Of a stretch of DNA of 64,000 nt, positions 1 through 7,851 are shown in pieces. The position numbers and the translations under genes are program-made. Positions within the stretch are counted from its first letter, which is position 1, and the number at the start of each line of letters is the position of its first letter. This stretch comes from Curtobacterium flaccumfaciens (lineage in GTDB: Bacteria; Actinomycetota; Actinomycetes; Actinomycetales; Microbacteriaceae): assembly GCF_013359815.1 (NCBI RefSeq), contig NZ_JABMCF010000036.1, positions 310,001-374,000 on the forward strand, given 5' to 3'. The notes beneath the pieces are model-generated. The model searched no databases, was not told the origin of the DNA, and saw nothing but the letters and a program-made list of their open reading frames with translations.

Positions 1-48
1 CGGCCCGAGGTGCCCGAGGGCGCGCCGACGCCCCCGCCCGTGCACTGA
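1..48 (+). CDS. C-terminal end of a gene that begins before the window
   Basis: Reading frame 1 is open from the first base and ends at a TGA at 46-48. It gives a proline-rich tail ending APTPPPVH. Only 15 residues are visible, so no function can be given. That it is coding is inferred from the open frame and from the repeat that copies its stop-codon region immediately downstream. Confidence 0.4.
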   Translation, partial: RPEVPEGAPTPPPVH

Positions 49-79
49 CCGACGAGCCTCTCGCACTGACCGACGAGCC
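42..79. repeat. Two tandem 17-bp copies spanning a stop codon
   Basis: GCACTGACCGACGAGCC occurs at 42-58 and again at 63-79, a period of 21 bp. The first copy contains the stop codon of the partial gene ending at 48. The same arrangement is seen after coaBC (15354) and at the hydrolase end near 32160. Confidence 0.85.
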
Positions 80-154
80 GGGCCGACGCCGAACCCGTGA
101 CGGGACCGGCGCCGGCCCGCGCCCGTCTCCGGACCGCGTGGCAGGGTGGGCGCC

Positions 155-1402
155 ATGCGGTCGACGACGAGCGAGCTCAACTGGTCCGGCACGGTCACGT
201 ACACGGCCGAACGGGTCGTCCGCCCGTCGTCGATCGACGAGGCCGCCCAGATCGTGGCCGACGCCGATCGGGTGCACGGTCTCGGCACCCGGCACTCGTT
301 CAACGACGTCGCCGACACCGCAGGCACCCTGCTCGACCTGACCGGCGTCCCCACCGACCTGGTCGTCGACGCCGAGCACCGCACCGTGACGCTCGGGGCC
401 GGCACCCGGTACGGCGACGTCGCGGCCGACATCGACCGTGCCGGGTTCGCCCTGCACAACACGGGGTCCCTGCCGCACATCTCCGTCGGGGGTGCGGTCG
501 CGACCGGCACCCACGGTTCCGGCACGGCACTGGGCTCGCTCGCCACCGCGGTGCGCGCGTTCGAGGTGCTCGGTCCGGACGGCTCCGCCCGGACGATCGA
601 CCGGACGGACCCCGCGTTCGACGGTGCCGTGCTGCACCTCGGACTGCTCGGCATCGTGACCCGGGTGACCCTCGACGTCGAACCGTCCTACCGGATGCGT
701 CAGGATGTCTACGGCGCGATCCCCTGGGACACCTTCACGGCGAACGTCGCTGACGTGCACGCCGCCGCGTACTCGGTGTGCGCCTACACCGTGTTCGGCG
801 ATGCGATCACCGAGGTCCTGGTGAAGTCGCGCGTCCCCGAGGGCGCCGAGGACGTGCCGGTCCCGGAGACCCTGGCCGGCGCACACCGCCTGCCCGGCAC
901 ACCCGGCGACGACCACCGGACCGCGCGCGACGGCTCGGTCGGCCCGTGGTGGGACCGCCTGCCGCACTTCCCGATCGGGTCCGTCCCGAGCCACGGGTCC
1001 GAGGTGCAGAGCGAGCACTTCGTCCCGCTCCGGCACGCGGCGGCAGCCCTCGACGCGCTCCGCGGGCTCGCCGACCGGATCCAGCCGCACCTGCACGTCT
1101 GCGAACTCCGGACGATGGCGGCGGACGACCTCTGGCTCAGCCCGACCCAGGGCGAGGACGTCCTCTGCATCGCGTTCACCTGGAAGAAGCACCCGACCGA
1201 GGTCGCCGCGCTCCTGCCCGACCTGGAGTCCCGGCTCGCGGCCTTCGACGGCCGACCACACTGGGGCAAGATGAGCTCGCTCGACCACGCGGCGATCGCC
1301 GGGCTGTACCCGCGGCTGGCGGACTTCCGCGACCTCGTCGCCCGGGCCGACCCGGAGCGGACGTTCGCATCCGCGTTCGGCGAGCGCGTGCTCGGGACCT
1401 GA
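155..1402 (+). CDS. FAD-dependent alditol/xylitol oxidase-like protein
   Basis: A 415-residue flavoprotein of the sugar/alditol oxidase family (AldO, L-gulonolactone oxidase type). The N-terminal FAD-binding PCMH domain shows GLGTRHSFND. His47 matches the histidine that carries FAD covalently in AldO. The following glycine-rich stretch SVGGAVATGTHGSG contacts FAD. The C-terminal substrate domain ends with the family motif RPHWGK. Length matches AldO (about 418). The expected reaction is oxidation of a polyol with O2 to an aldose and H2O2 in the cytosol; the exact substrate is unknown. The ATG at 155 is chosen over an in-frame GTG at 146 because a CAGGGT hexamer lies 7 bases before it. It stands alone. 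Confidence 0.85.
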   Translation: MRSTTSELNWSGTVTYTAERVVRPSSIDEAAQIVADADRVHGLGTRHSFNDVADTAGTLLDLTGVPTDLVVDAEHRTVTLGAGTRYGDVAADIDRAGFALHNTGSLPHISVGGAVATGTHGSGTALGSLATAVRAFEVLGPDGSARTIDRTDPAFDGAVLHLGLLGIVTRVTLDVEPSYRMRQDVYGAIPWDTFTANVADVHAAAYSVCAYTVFGDAITEVLVKSRVPEGAEDVPVPETLAGAHRLPGTPGDDHRTARDGSVGPWWDRLPHFPIGSVPSHGSEVQSEHFVPLRHAAAALDALRGLADRIQPHLHVCELRTMAADDLWLSPTQGEDVLCIAFTWKKHPTEVAALLPDLESRLAAFDGRPHWGKMSSLDHAAIAGLYPRLADFRDLVARADPERTFASAFGERVLGT

Positions 1403-1451
1403 CCCGGGCCTCCCGGCCGCGCCCCGCGCCCCGCGCCCGCGCCCACGTGTC

Positions 1452-1513
1452 GGAACCAGGTTCCGGACACGGAACCGCGGGACGGCGCGGTGCTGTGTCC
1501 GGAACCTGGTTCC
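1452..1513. terminator. Long hairpin with palindromic arms between convergent genes
   Basis: A perfect 19-bp inverted repeat (1452-1470 with 1495-1513) that extends inward with partial pairing. Each arm contains its own palindrome, GGAACCAGGTTCC and GGAACCTGGTTCC, with centres 49 bp apart. It lies between the ends of two convergent genes, so it probably works as a bidirectional terminator. Its architecture matches the elements at 10757 and 34698. Confidence 0.75.
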
Positions 1514-1551
1514 CGGTGCGGGAACGCGCCCGACGCGACCCCCTCCAGCGG

Positions 1552-2061
1552 TCAGAGCGTCGTGAACGCGAGCGGCGTGATCGTCCGCGTCTCGCCGTCC
1601 CAGTGCCGCACGCCGCCGACGTCGAGCGTCTCGGGCAGCGGCACGGCACGCAGCGCAGCAACGGCGCGCGGCAGGTCCTCGTCACGAACCCGACGGGCCA
1701 GCGTGACGTGCGGCGACCAGTGCCCGGGCACCGACGTCTCGACGCCGCCGGGCGCGACCGCGTGCACCTCGCCGTGGAAGGTCGTGAGCGCCGCGTCGAG
1801 GACCACCGCGCGCACGAGCACCGACCGACCGGCACCCGCGGGGAAGAGCAGCAGCCCGCCGAGCCGGATCGCGGTCGGGACCGACGTGCGGAACCCGGCC
1901 GGCACGGGCAGCGTGTCCCCGGCGGCCAGGGTGACGTGCGGGGCGTTCGACGGCGACGGGTGCCGACCGAGGCTCGGCAGGTCGGCGTCGATCAGGGCCT
2001 GCCAGGCGGACCGCACGGCGGCGTCCGACTCCGGGCCGAGGACGAGTTCGATGCTGCGCAC
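1552..2061 (-). CDS. 2'-5' RNA ligase family protein (2H phosphoesterase)
   Basis: A 169-residue protein with the two HxTx-type motifs that define 2H phosphoesterases: PHVTLA with His42 and PHVTLA again with His118. Such proteins hydrolyse or ligate 2'-5' linkages or cyclic phosphates in RNA and nucleotides; the true substrate here is unknown. The start is uncertain. GTG at 2061 gives the usual family N-terminus (RSIELVLGP). An in-frame TTG lies four codons upstream, and a much longer open frame continues upstream through metQ antisense, which I regard as spurious. It is convergent with the flavin oxidase and divergent from metQ. Confidence 0.7.
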   Translation of the reverse strand: MRSIELVLGPESDAAVRSAWQALIDADLPSLGRHPSPSNAPHVTLAAGDTLPVPAGFRTSVPTAIRLGGLLLFPAGAGRSVLVRAVVLDAALTTFHGEVHAVAPGGVETSVPGHWSPHVTLARRVRDEDLPRAVAALRAVPLPETLDVGGVRHWDGETRTITPLAFTTL

Positions 2062-2238
2062 GATCCGAGTCAACCAAGTCGTGTCGGGACGCGTGCTCCC
2101 ACGCAGGCGGCACGGGTCGAGTGCTGCGTAACACGACGGAACGGAACTCGCACCGGGGGTGGACCGCACGTCACACTCGTCTCCACGCCGCGGACCACCG
2201 CGGCTCCCCCACACGCACGGCCCACGAGGAGCACCAGC

Positions 2239-3189
2239 ATGTCCGCAGCCCCCGCACTGCCCGAGAAGCCGAAGGGCAAGCGCCCGATCGGCTGGATCGT
2301 CGCCGCCGCGATCGTCGTCGTGGCGATCGTCGTCGCCGTCGTCGTCGGCGCCCTCCGCTCCGGGAGCAACGACGCCGGTGCCGCCGGTGACGCCGCCCCG
2401 AAGACCGTCACGATCGGTGTCGCGGACAAGTCGCTCGGCTACTGGAGCACGTACACGAAGCTCGCGAAGGACAAGCTCAACGTCACCGTCAAGCTGACGA
2501 ACTTCTCGGACTACTCGCTGCCGAACCCCGCCCTCAAGGACGGCCAGCTGGACATCAACCAGTTCCAGCACATCCAGTACCTGGCGGACTACAACGTCAC
2601 CTCGAGCGACGACCTGCAGCCGATCGGCTCGACCGCCGTGTACCCGCTGCCGCTCTACGCGACGAAGTACGACAAGCCGTCCGAGCTGCCCGCGAACGCG
2701 AAGGTCGCGATCCCGAACGACTCGATCAACCAGGCCCGTGCGCTCCTGATCCTGCAGGCTGCCGACCTGATCACGCTGAAGGACGGCGGCTCGGCGTTCT
2801 CCACCGCCGACGACATCGAGACGAAGAAGGTCGACGTCCAGCCCCTCGACGCCTCGCAGACCGCGAACGCGCTGCAGCAGGGCTCCGTCGCCGCCGCCGT
2901 CGTGAACAACAACTTCGCCACCGCCGCCGGTCTGCCGATCTCGGACGCGATCTACCAGGACGACCCCTCGAGCGCGAGCGCCGCCCCGTACGTGAACGTC
3001 TTCGCCGTCCGCGACGAGGACAAGGGCAACAAGACCTACCTCGACCTGGCCGAGCTGTTCCAGGACGAGGCCGTGCAGAAGGCCTTCGCGAAGGACCTGC
3101 CCGAGGCCGTCGCCCGCGACGAGAGCGCCTCGAAGCTGCAGGACGAGCTCGCCCAGGTCGAGCAGGACGCGAAGGAGGCTAAGCAGTAG
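2239..3189 (+). CDS. metQ: Methionine ABC transporter substrate-binding protein MetQ/NlpA family
   Basis: A 316-residue NlpA/MetQ family protein that binds methionine outside the membrane and delivers it to MetNI. Typical family sequence runs from KTVTIGVADKSLGYW to the C-terminal coiled region. Residues about 16-39 form a single hydrophobic helix after a KGKRP basic stretch. There is no lipobox cysteine, so it is not the usual lipoprotein. It may be held by an uncleaved anchor or released after cleavage. GAGGAG precedes the ATG. Its TAG overlaps the GTG of metN, so it is first in a three-gene operon. I could not recognise a SAM riboswitch upstream. Confidence 0.9.
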   Translation: MSAAPALPEKPKGKRPIGWIVAAAIVVVAIVVAVVVGALRSGSNDAGAAGDAAPKTVTIGVADKSLGYWSTYTKLAKDKLNVTVKLTNFSDYSLPNPALKDGQLDINQFQHIQYLADYNVTSSDDLQPIGSTAVYPLPLYATKYDKPSELPANAKVAIPNDSINQARALLILQAADLITLKDGGSAFSTADDIETKKVDVQPLDASQTANALQQGSVAAAVVNNNFATAAGLPISDAIYQDDPSSASAAPYVNVFAVRDEDKGNKTYLDLAELFQDEAVQKAFAKDLPEAVARDESASKLQDELAQVEQDAKEAKQ

Positions 3190-4235
3190 TGCCGGTCCTC
3201 GTCGAACTCCGCGGCGTCTCGAAGCACTACCGCCGCGCCGACACCGGCGAGACCGTGGTGGCCGTCGAGGACGTCTCCCTGGACGTGCACCAGGGAGAGG
3301 TCCTCGGCGTCATCGGGTACTCCGGTGCCGGCAAGTCCACCCTGGTCCGCCTGGTCAACGCGCTGGAGCTGCCGAGCTCCGGCACGGTGACCGTCGCGGG
3401 CCGCGAACTGACGGCGATCCCCGAGCGGGACCGCCGTCTGGCGCGTCGCAACATCGGGATGATCTTCCAGCAGTTCAACCTGTTCCGGTCCCGCACGATC
3501 GCCGGCAACGTCGCGTACCCGCTCAAGGTCGCCGGTGTGCCGAAGGCCGAGCGGAACCGTCGCGTCGCCGAGCTGCTCGACTTCGTGGGCCTGCTCGAAC
3601 GCGCCCACGCCTACCCGGAGCAGCTGTCCGGCGGCCAGAAGCAGCGCGTCGGCATCGCCCGCGCCCTCGCCGCGTCGCCCGACCTGCTGCTCGCCGACGA
3701 GGCGACCAGTGCCCTCGACCCGGAGACCACCTCCGAGGTGCTCGCGCTGCTCCGCCGGGTCAACCGGGAGCTCGGCGTCACCATCATCGTCATCACGCAC
3801 GAGATGGACGCCGTCCGGCAGATCGCCGACCGGGTCGCCGTGATGGAGCAGGGGCGGGTCGTCGAGGTCGGGGACGTCTACGACGTGTTCTCGACCCCGA
3901 AGACCGGCGCCGCGCAGCGCTTCGTCCGCACCGCGCTGCACGACCGGCCCTCCCCCGAGACGCTCCGGCGCCTGCGGGACCGGCACCCGGGTCGGCTCGT
4001 CACGGTGCAGATCACCGACGAGGCCGGGCTGCAGAACCGCATCGACGCCGCGTTCCGCGCCGCCGGGGTCACCGCCGAGCTCGTCTACGGCGGGGTCGGC
4101 GAGATCCGGGAGCGTCGGATCGGGTCGCTCACCTACGAACTGAGCGCGCCCGGCGCCGAGCCCGACGCCATCGATCGCGCGATCGCCGCACTCCGCGCCG
4201 ACGGCGTCACGACCGACGAGGAGGCCGCCGCGTGA
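3189..4235 (+). CDS. metN: Methionine import ATP-binding protein MetN
   Basis: A 348-residue ABC ATPase that powers methionine uptake. Visible motifs are Walker A (GYSGAGKST), Q-loop (QQFNLF), signature ([16 protein letters not shown]), Walker B ([12 protein letters not shown]) and the H-loop histidine (ITHEM). About 75 C-terminal residues form the NIL domain, which in E. coli MetN binds methionine and inhibits transport when the cell is replete. The GTG start overlaps the metQ stop by one base and the gene overlaps metI by four bases, so translation of the three is probably coupled. Confidence 0.95.
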   Translation: MPVLVELRGVSKHYRRADTGETVVAVEDVSLDVHQGEVLGVIGYSGAGKSTLVRLVNALELPSSGTVTVAGRELTAIPERDRRLARRNIGMIFQQFNLFRSRTIAGNVAYPLKVAGVPKAERNRRVAELLDFVGLLERAHAYPEQLSGGQKQRVGIARALAASPDLLLADEATSALDPETTSEVLALLRRVNRELGVTIIVITHEMDAVRQIADRVAVMEQGRVVEVGDVYDVFSTPKTGAAQRFVRTALHDRPSPETLRRLRDRHPGRLVTVQITDEAGLQNRIDAAFRAAGVTAELVYGGVGEIRERRIGSLTYELSAPGAEPDAIDRAIAALRADGVTTDEEAAA

Positions 4236-4906
4236 ACAACAACTCGTTCCAGAGCGTGATCGACACGTTCGACGTCTTCCTCGCCGCCATCCGCGACACC
4301 ATCGTGATGTCGCTGATCTCGCTGGTGATCGCCGGGGTCATCGGCCTCGCGCTCGGCCTGCTGCTGTACGCGACCCGGCCGGGCAACGTCCTCGGCAACC
4401 GCACCGCGTACACGGTGCTCAACGTGTTCGTGAACCTGATCCGCCCGATCCCGTTCGTGATCTTCCTCGCCGCGATCGCGCCGCTGTCGCGGGTCGTCGT
4501 GCAGACCACGATCGGTGTCCCCGCGGTGACCTTCGCGATCTCGTTGGCCGCGGCCTTCGCGGTGTCCCGGATCGTCGAGCAGAACCTGCTGTCGGTCGAC
4601 CCGGGCGTCGTCGAGGCTGCTCGGGCCTCGGGTGCGCACCCGGTCTCGATCCTGCTGACCGTGCTCATCCCCGAGGGTCTCGGCCCCCTGATCCTCGGCT
4701 ACACGTTCATCTACATCGGCATCGTCGACATGACGGCGCAGGGCGCATTGATCGGTGGCGGCGGGCTCGGTGAGTACGCCATCACCTACGGCTCGCAGCG
4801 CTACGACTGGTGGGTGGTCTACGTCTCGGTGGCGGCGATCGTCGTCATCGTGCAGCTCGGTCAGTTCATCGGAAACCGCTTGGCGCGGGCGACGCTGCGT
4901 CGCTGA
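4232..4906 (+). CDS. metI: Methionine ABC transporter permease MetI
   Basis: A 224-residue inner-membrane permease with about five hydrophobic helices. It carries the ABC-permease EAA loop, visible as VEAARASGAHPVSILLTVLIPEG, which contacts MetN. It forms the channel of the MetNIQ importer. The GTG start overlaps the metN stop (GTGA), and the gene is followed 29 bp later by a strong hairpin, so the operon ends here. Confidence 0.93.
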   Translation: MNNNSFQSVIDTFDVFLAAIRDTIVMSLISLVIAGVIGLALGLLLYATRPGNVLGNRTAYTVLNVFVNLIRPIPFVIFLAAIAPLSRVVVQTTIGVPAVTFAISLAAAFAVSRIVEQNLLSVDPGVVEAARASGAHPVSILLTVLIPEGLGPLILGYTFIYIGIVDMTAQGALIGGGGLGEYAITYGSQRYDWWVVYVSVAAIVVIVQLGQFIGNRLARATLRR

Positions 4907-4934
4907 CGCAGGCGGGTTCCGAGGGCAACCGCCT

Positions 4935-4975
4935 GGAGGCCCGGTGCCGGTCCACGAGACCGGCACCGGGCCTCC
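4935..4975 (+). terminator. Terminator hairpin of metQNI
   Basis: A 17-bp perfect stem (GGAGGCCCGGTGCCGGT with its complement) and a 7-base loop, with no U-tract, as is common in high-GC actinobacteria. It belongs to the GGGCCTCC hairpin family seen repeatedly in this window. Confidence 0.85.
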
Positions 4976-5015
4976 GGTGCGTCGCCGCCCCGACGGACGC
5001 GCCGAGCGTCGTCCG

Positions 5016-5277
5016 CCGAGCGGTCACGACTCCCCGCTCATCTCCGCCGAGGTCGCCCGAACCGTCGCTGCGCGCCCCCGCAACCGACAGTTCGTGACCA
5101 CTCGACGCCGCGCGCGCGGCACGTCGAGCGGCCTCGGCGCGGGCTGCCGAGCGGTCGGAACTCCCCGCTCACCTTCGCCGGGGTCGCACGAAGTGTCGGC
5201 TGGCGCCCCCGCAACCGACAGTTCGTGACCACTCGGCGATGCGCACGCGGCATGTCGTGCGACCTGGGCGGCCGACA
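5016..5277. repeat. 131-bp tandem duplication with internal inverted repeats
   Basis: Two diverged copies, 5016-5146 and 5147-5277, fill most of the 391-bp gap between metI and the convergent EEP hydrolase. Both contain an identical core, GCCCCCGCAACCGACAGTTC, running on through GTGACCACTCG. In copy 1, GAGCGGTCACGACT pairs with the later AGTTCGTGACCACTC, so the unit can fold back on itself. No open frame in it looks real. Confidence 0.85.
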
Positions 5278-5297
5278 CGAGCGGCCGCCGACGCGGG

Positions 5298-6074
5298 TCA
5301 GGCGGCGGGAGCCTCGACGGTGGTGACGGCGCCGGTCTCGCCGGGGTGCTCGTAGTGGGCACGCACCAGGATCGGGCGGTGGTCGGAGATGCCGGCCGGC
5401 AGGGTCTCGACGCCCGCGATGTGCAGGCCGACACTCGTCGCGAAGTCGAAGTGGCCCGTGAACTTGCGGTAGCGCAGGTAGGTCGGCTGGTCGGACAGCG
5501 ACAGCGCGAACCCACCCTGCTCGATCTTGCGGCGCAGGTTCGTCTGGAACCACGGGTAGTTGAAGTCGCCGACCATGACCGCGGGGACGTCCTTCGCCAG
5601 CTCGCGCAGGAACTGGTGCGCGGCCTCGATCTGCTTGCGGCGCAGGGAGTTCGTCGCGGTCAGGGGCGAGGCGTGGAACGACGCGACGACGACCTCGGCG
5701 TCGGCCTCGGTGTCACGGAGGTGCATCGCGATGAGCCGTTCGTGCGCGGGTGCGAGGACCCGGTCGTGCAGCGACTTCTGCAGCGAGTGGATGCTGAAGT
5801 CCTGCACCTCGAAGCGGTCGTCGCGCTTGTAGATCGCGAGCCCGAGCCGGTTGGTGCGGGTCGATGCGGCGAGCGAGAGGCCGCCGATCGACGGAGCGAG
5901 GTCGTTGCTGTCGCACTCCTGCACGCACAGGACGTCGGCGTCGGACGCCTCGGCCAGTGCGGCGAGCTCGCTGTTCGCGGTGTGCTCGCGGAGGTTGTAA
6001 CTGACGACACGGAGCTGCGTGGGCTGCACGGTCTGCTCTGATGCGATCGTGCTCTGCTGCTCTGGCGCGGCCAT
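5298..6074 (-). CDS. Endonuclease/exonuclease/phosphatase (EEP) family protein
   Basis: A 258-residue EEP-fold hydrolase. The family motifs appear in order: VVSYNLREH, VLCVQECDSND (the metal-binding Glu), FHASPLT, MVGDFNYPW (catalytic Asp/Asn), GHFDFATS and SDHRPI (general-base His). Members cleave phosphodiesters in nucleic acids or lipids; the substrate is not predictable from the sequence. The ATG at 6074 is chosen because AGGAAGG sits just upstream; an open frame continues 49 codons further without a second good site. No signal peptide is seen, so it is probably cytosolic. It converges with the methionine importer. Confidence 0.8.
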   Translation of the reverse strand: MAAPEQQSTIASEQTVQPTQLRVVSYNLREHTANSELAALAEASDADVLCVQECDSNDLAPSIGGLSLAASTRTNRLGLAIYKRDDRFEVQDFSIHSLQKSLHDRVLAPAHERLIAMHLRDTEADAEVVVASFHASPLTATNSLRRKQIEAAHQFLRELAKDVPAVMVGDFNYPWFQTNLRRKIEQGGFALSLSDQPTYLRYRKFTGHFDFATSVGLHIAGVETLPAGISDHRPILVRAHYEHPGETGAVTTVEAPAA

Positions 6075-6207
6075 GCTGCCTTCCTGTCCGGGTGTTCCGG
6101 TCACCCTGCCGCGGTCACCGTACTCGGGTACCGCGGACGGTTGCTGAGACTGTAACGCCTGCCGGGTTTCCACCGTGTGACCGTGACGGAAACGGACAGC
6201 GGCGGGA

Positions 6208-7617
6208 TCAGGCGCGGACACGGCGGACCGGGCGGACGGTGTCGCCCGCTGTGCGACTCATCAGGATGCCCTCGACGCAGGCGACCACGAGCAGGGCGGC
6301 GATGACCCAGAACGCGGCCGTGTACGGACCGTCACCACCCAGGCCGGAGGCCGCGCGGATGACCACGGCGGCGACGGCCACACCGAAGCCCGCTGCGGTC
6401 TGCTGCAGGGTCGACGACAGCGTGTTGGCGGGGGTCATGTCGGCCTGCTCGACGTCGGCGAAGGCGATGGTGTTGTACGCCGTGAAGCCCACGGAGCGGG
6501 CAGCACCGCTGACGACGAGCAGCACGGCGAGCAGCCAGAACGGGGTGTCCTCGGACATGAACGCCATCGCGACCACGGTCAGCGCGGCGACGGCCGACGA
6601 CACGATGATCACCGGGCGGTAGCCCCACCAGCGCAGGAACGGGGTCGTCATCGGCTTGATGCCGAGGTTCCCGACGAACACCCAGAGCACGGCGGACCCG
6701 GCGAGCACGGCGCTCCAGCCCCAGGCGTCCTGGAACAGCAGCGGGAGCACGAACGGCACCGCGGACACCGCCAGGCGGAACAGGCTGCCGCCGGCGTGCG
6801 ACACCCGGAAGGTCTCGAGCCGGAACGCGTCGAGCCCCATGATCGGGTGCGGAGCCCGGCGGAAGTGCCGGATCGCGAGCCAGCAGCAGACCGCGCCGAG
6901 GACCCCGGAGACGACGACCGCGGTGACCGGCACGACGTCGAGCGCGAGCAAGGACGCCATGACCACGAGCGAGCCGAGCCCGAAGCAGGCGAGCAGCGAC
7001 CCGAACCAGTCGAACGGCACCCGCTGCGCAGCACGCTCCTGCGGCACGAGGACCAGGGCGGCGACGAAGGCGATGACGCCGAGCGGGATGTTGATGAGGA
7101 AGATCCAGTGCCACGACAGCGTCTCGACGAGCACGCCGCCGATGAACGGCGCGATGATCGGTGCGGCGAGGGCCGGCCAGGTCAGGATGGCGATGGCGGT
7201 GACGAGTTGTTCGCGCCCCGCGCTCCGGAGCACGACGAGCCGGCCGACGGGCACCATGAGCGCTCCGCCGAGGCCCTGCAGGATGCGCCACAGCGTCAGC
7301 TCGACCAGCCCCGTGGACAGCGCGCACAGGGCGGACGCGATCGTGAACAGCGCGATGGCCCCGGCGAAGACGGTCCGCGAACCGATCCGGTCGGTGAGCC
7401 AGCCGGACACCGGGATGAACACCGCGAGGGTCACGAGGTACGCGGTGATCGCGACACCCACCGCGGCGGAGTCGACCCCGAGGTCACGCCCCATCGCCGG
7501 GGCGGCGGTCGCCAGGATCGTGCCGTCCAGGAGCTCCATGAAGAAGGTCCCGGCCACCAGCACGGCGACCGCCGTGCTGCCGGTCCGTCGTCTGGGTGTC
7601 GTCGCCGTCGTCGTCAT
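6208..7617 (-). CDS. MFS multidrug exporter, DHA2-like
   Basis: A 469-residue major-facilitator protein with about 14 hydrophobic segments. The motif-A loop GWLTDRIGSRTVF follows the second helix. The N-terminus ELLDGTILATAAPAMGRDLGV is typical of drug:H+ antiporters of the DHA2 (EmrB/QacA) branch. It probably exports a toxic or signalling compound at the cytoplasmic membrane; no substrate can be named. The start at 7617 has GGTGGGCG before it and a TAGTCT hexamer further up. No regulator lies next to it, which is unusual for efflux genes. Confidence 0.85.
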   Translation of the reverse strand: MTTTATTPRRRTGSTAVAVLVAGTFFMELLDGTILATAAPAMGRDLGVDSAAVGVAITAYLVTLAVFIPVSGWLTDRIGSRTVFAGAIALFTIASALCALSTGLVELTLWRILQGLGGALMVPVGRLVVLRSAGREQLVTAIAILTWPALAAPIIAPFIGGVLVETLSWHWIFLINIPLGVIAFVAALVLVPQERAAQRVPFDWFGSLLACFGLGSLVVMASLLALDVVPVTAVVVSGVLGAVCCWLAIRHFRRAPHPIMGLDAFRLETFRVSHAGGSLFRLAVSAVPFVLPLLFQDAWGWSAVLAGSAVLWVFVGNLGIKPMTTPFLRWWGYRPVIIVSSAVAALTVVAMAFMSEDTPFWLLAVLLVVSGAARSVGFTAYNTIAFADVEQADMTPANTLSSTLQQTAAGFGVAVAAVVIRAASGLGGDGPYTAAFWVIAALLVVACVEGILMSRTAGDTVRPVRRVRA

Positions 7618-7851
7618 CGCCCACCGAGACTATGCCCGCGGACGTCCGCCCCGTCACGGACGGGCCGACCACCGGACGCGACACCGGGCGCGGCACCGCC
7701 CACCGGCGCGGCACCGGCCAGGGGACGGACGCGAGGCAGCGCGCACGACACGGGACGGGCCTCCAGGCGCAGTTCCGTGCGATCCTCACGCTCGGGCCGA
7801 CTAACCTGTCCGGGTGCCGACCCGACCACACGAACGCCGAGGAACTCGCGC

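Noticed and set aside
2062..2238. A SAM riboswitch upstream of metQ
   Set aside because: I looked for the conserved SAM-I and SAM-IV cores and did not see them. A covariance search could still find a variant.
5016..5277. A CRISPR array
   Set aside because: There are only two long, diverged units without short regular spacers, and no cas genes are present.
6796..7851. A long N-terminal extension of the mannosyltransferase
   Set aside because: The sequence is antisense to the MFS gene and low complexity. A good ribosome site and GTG at 7852 give the normal family start.
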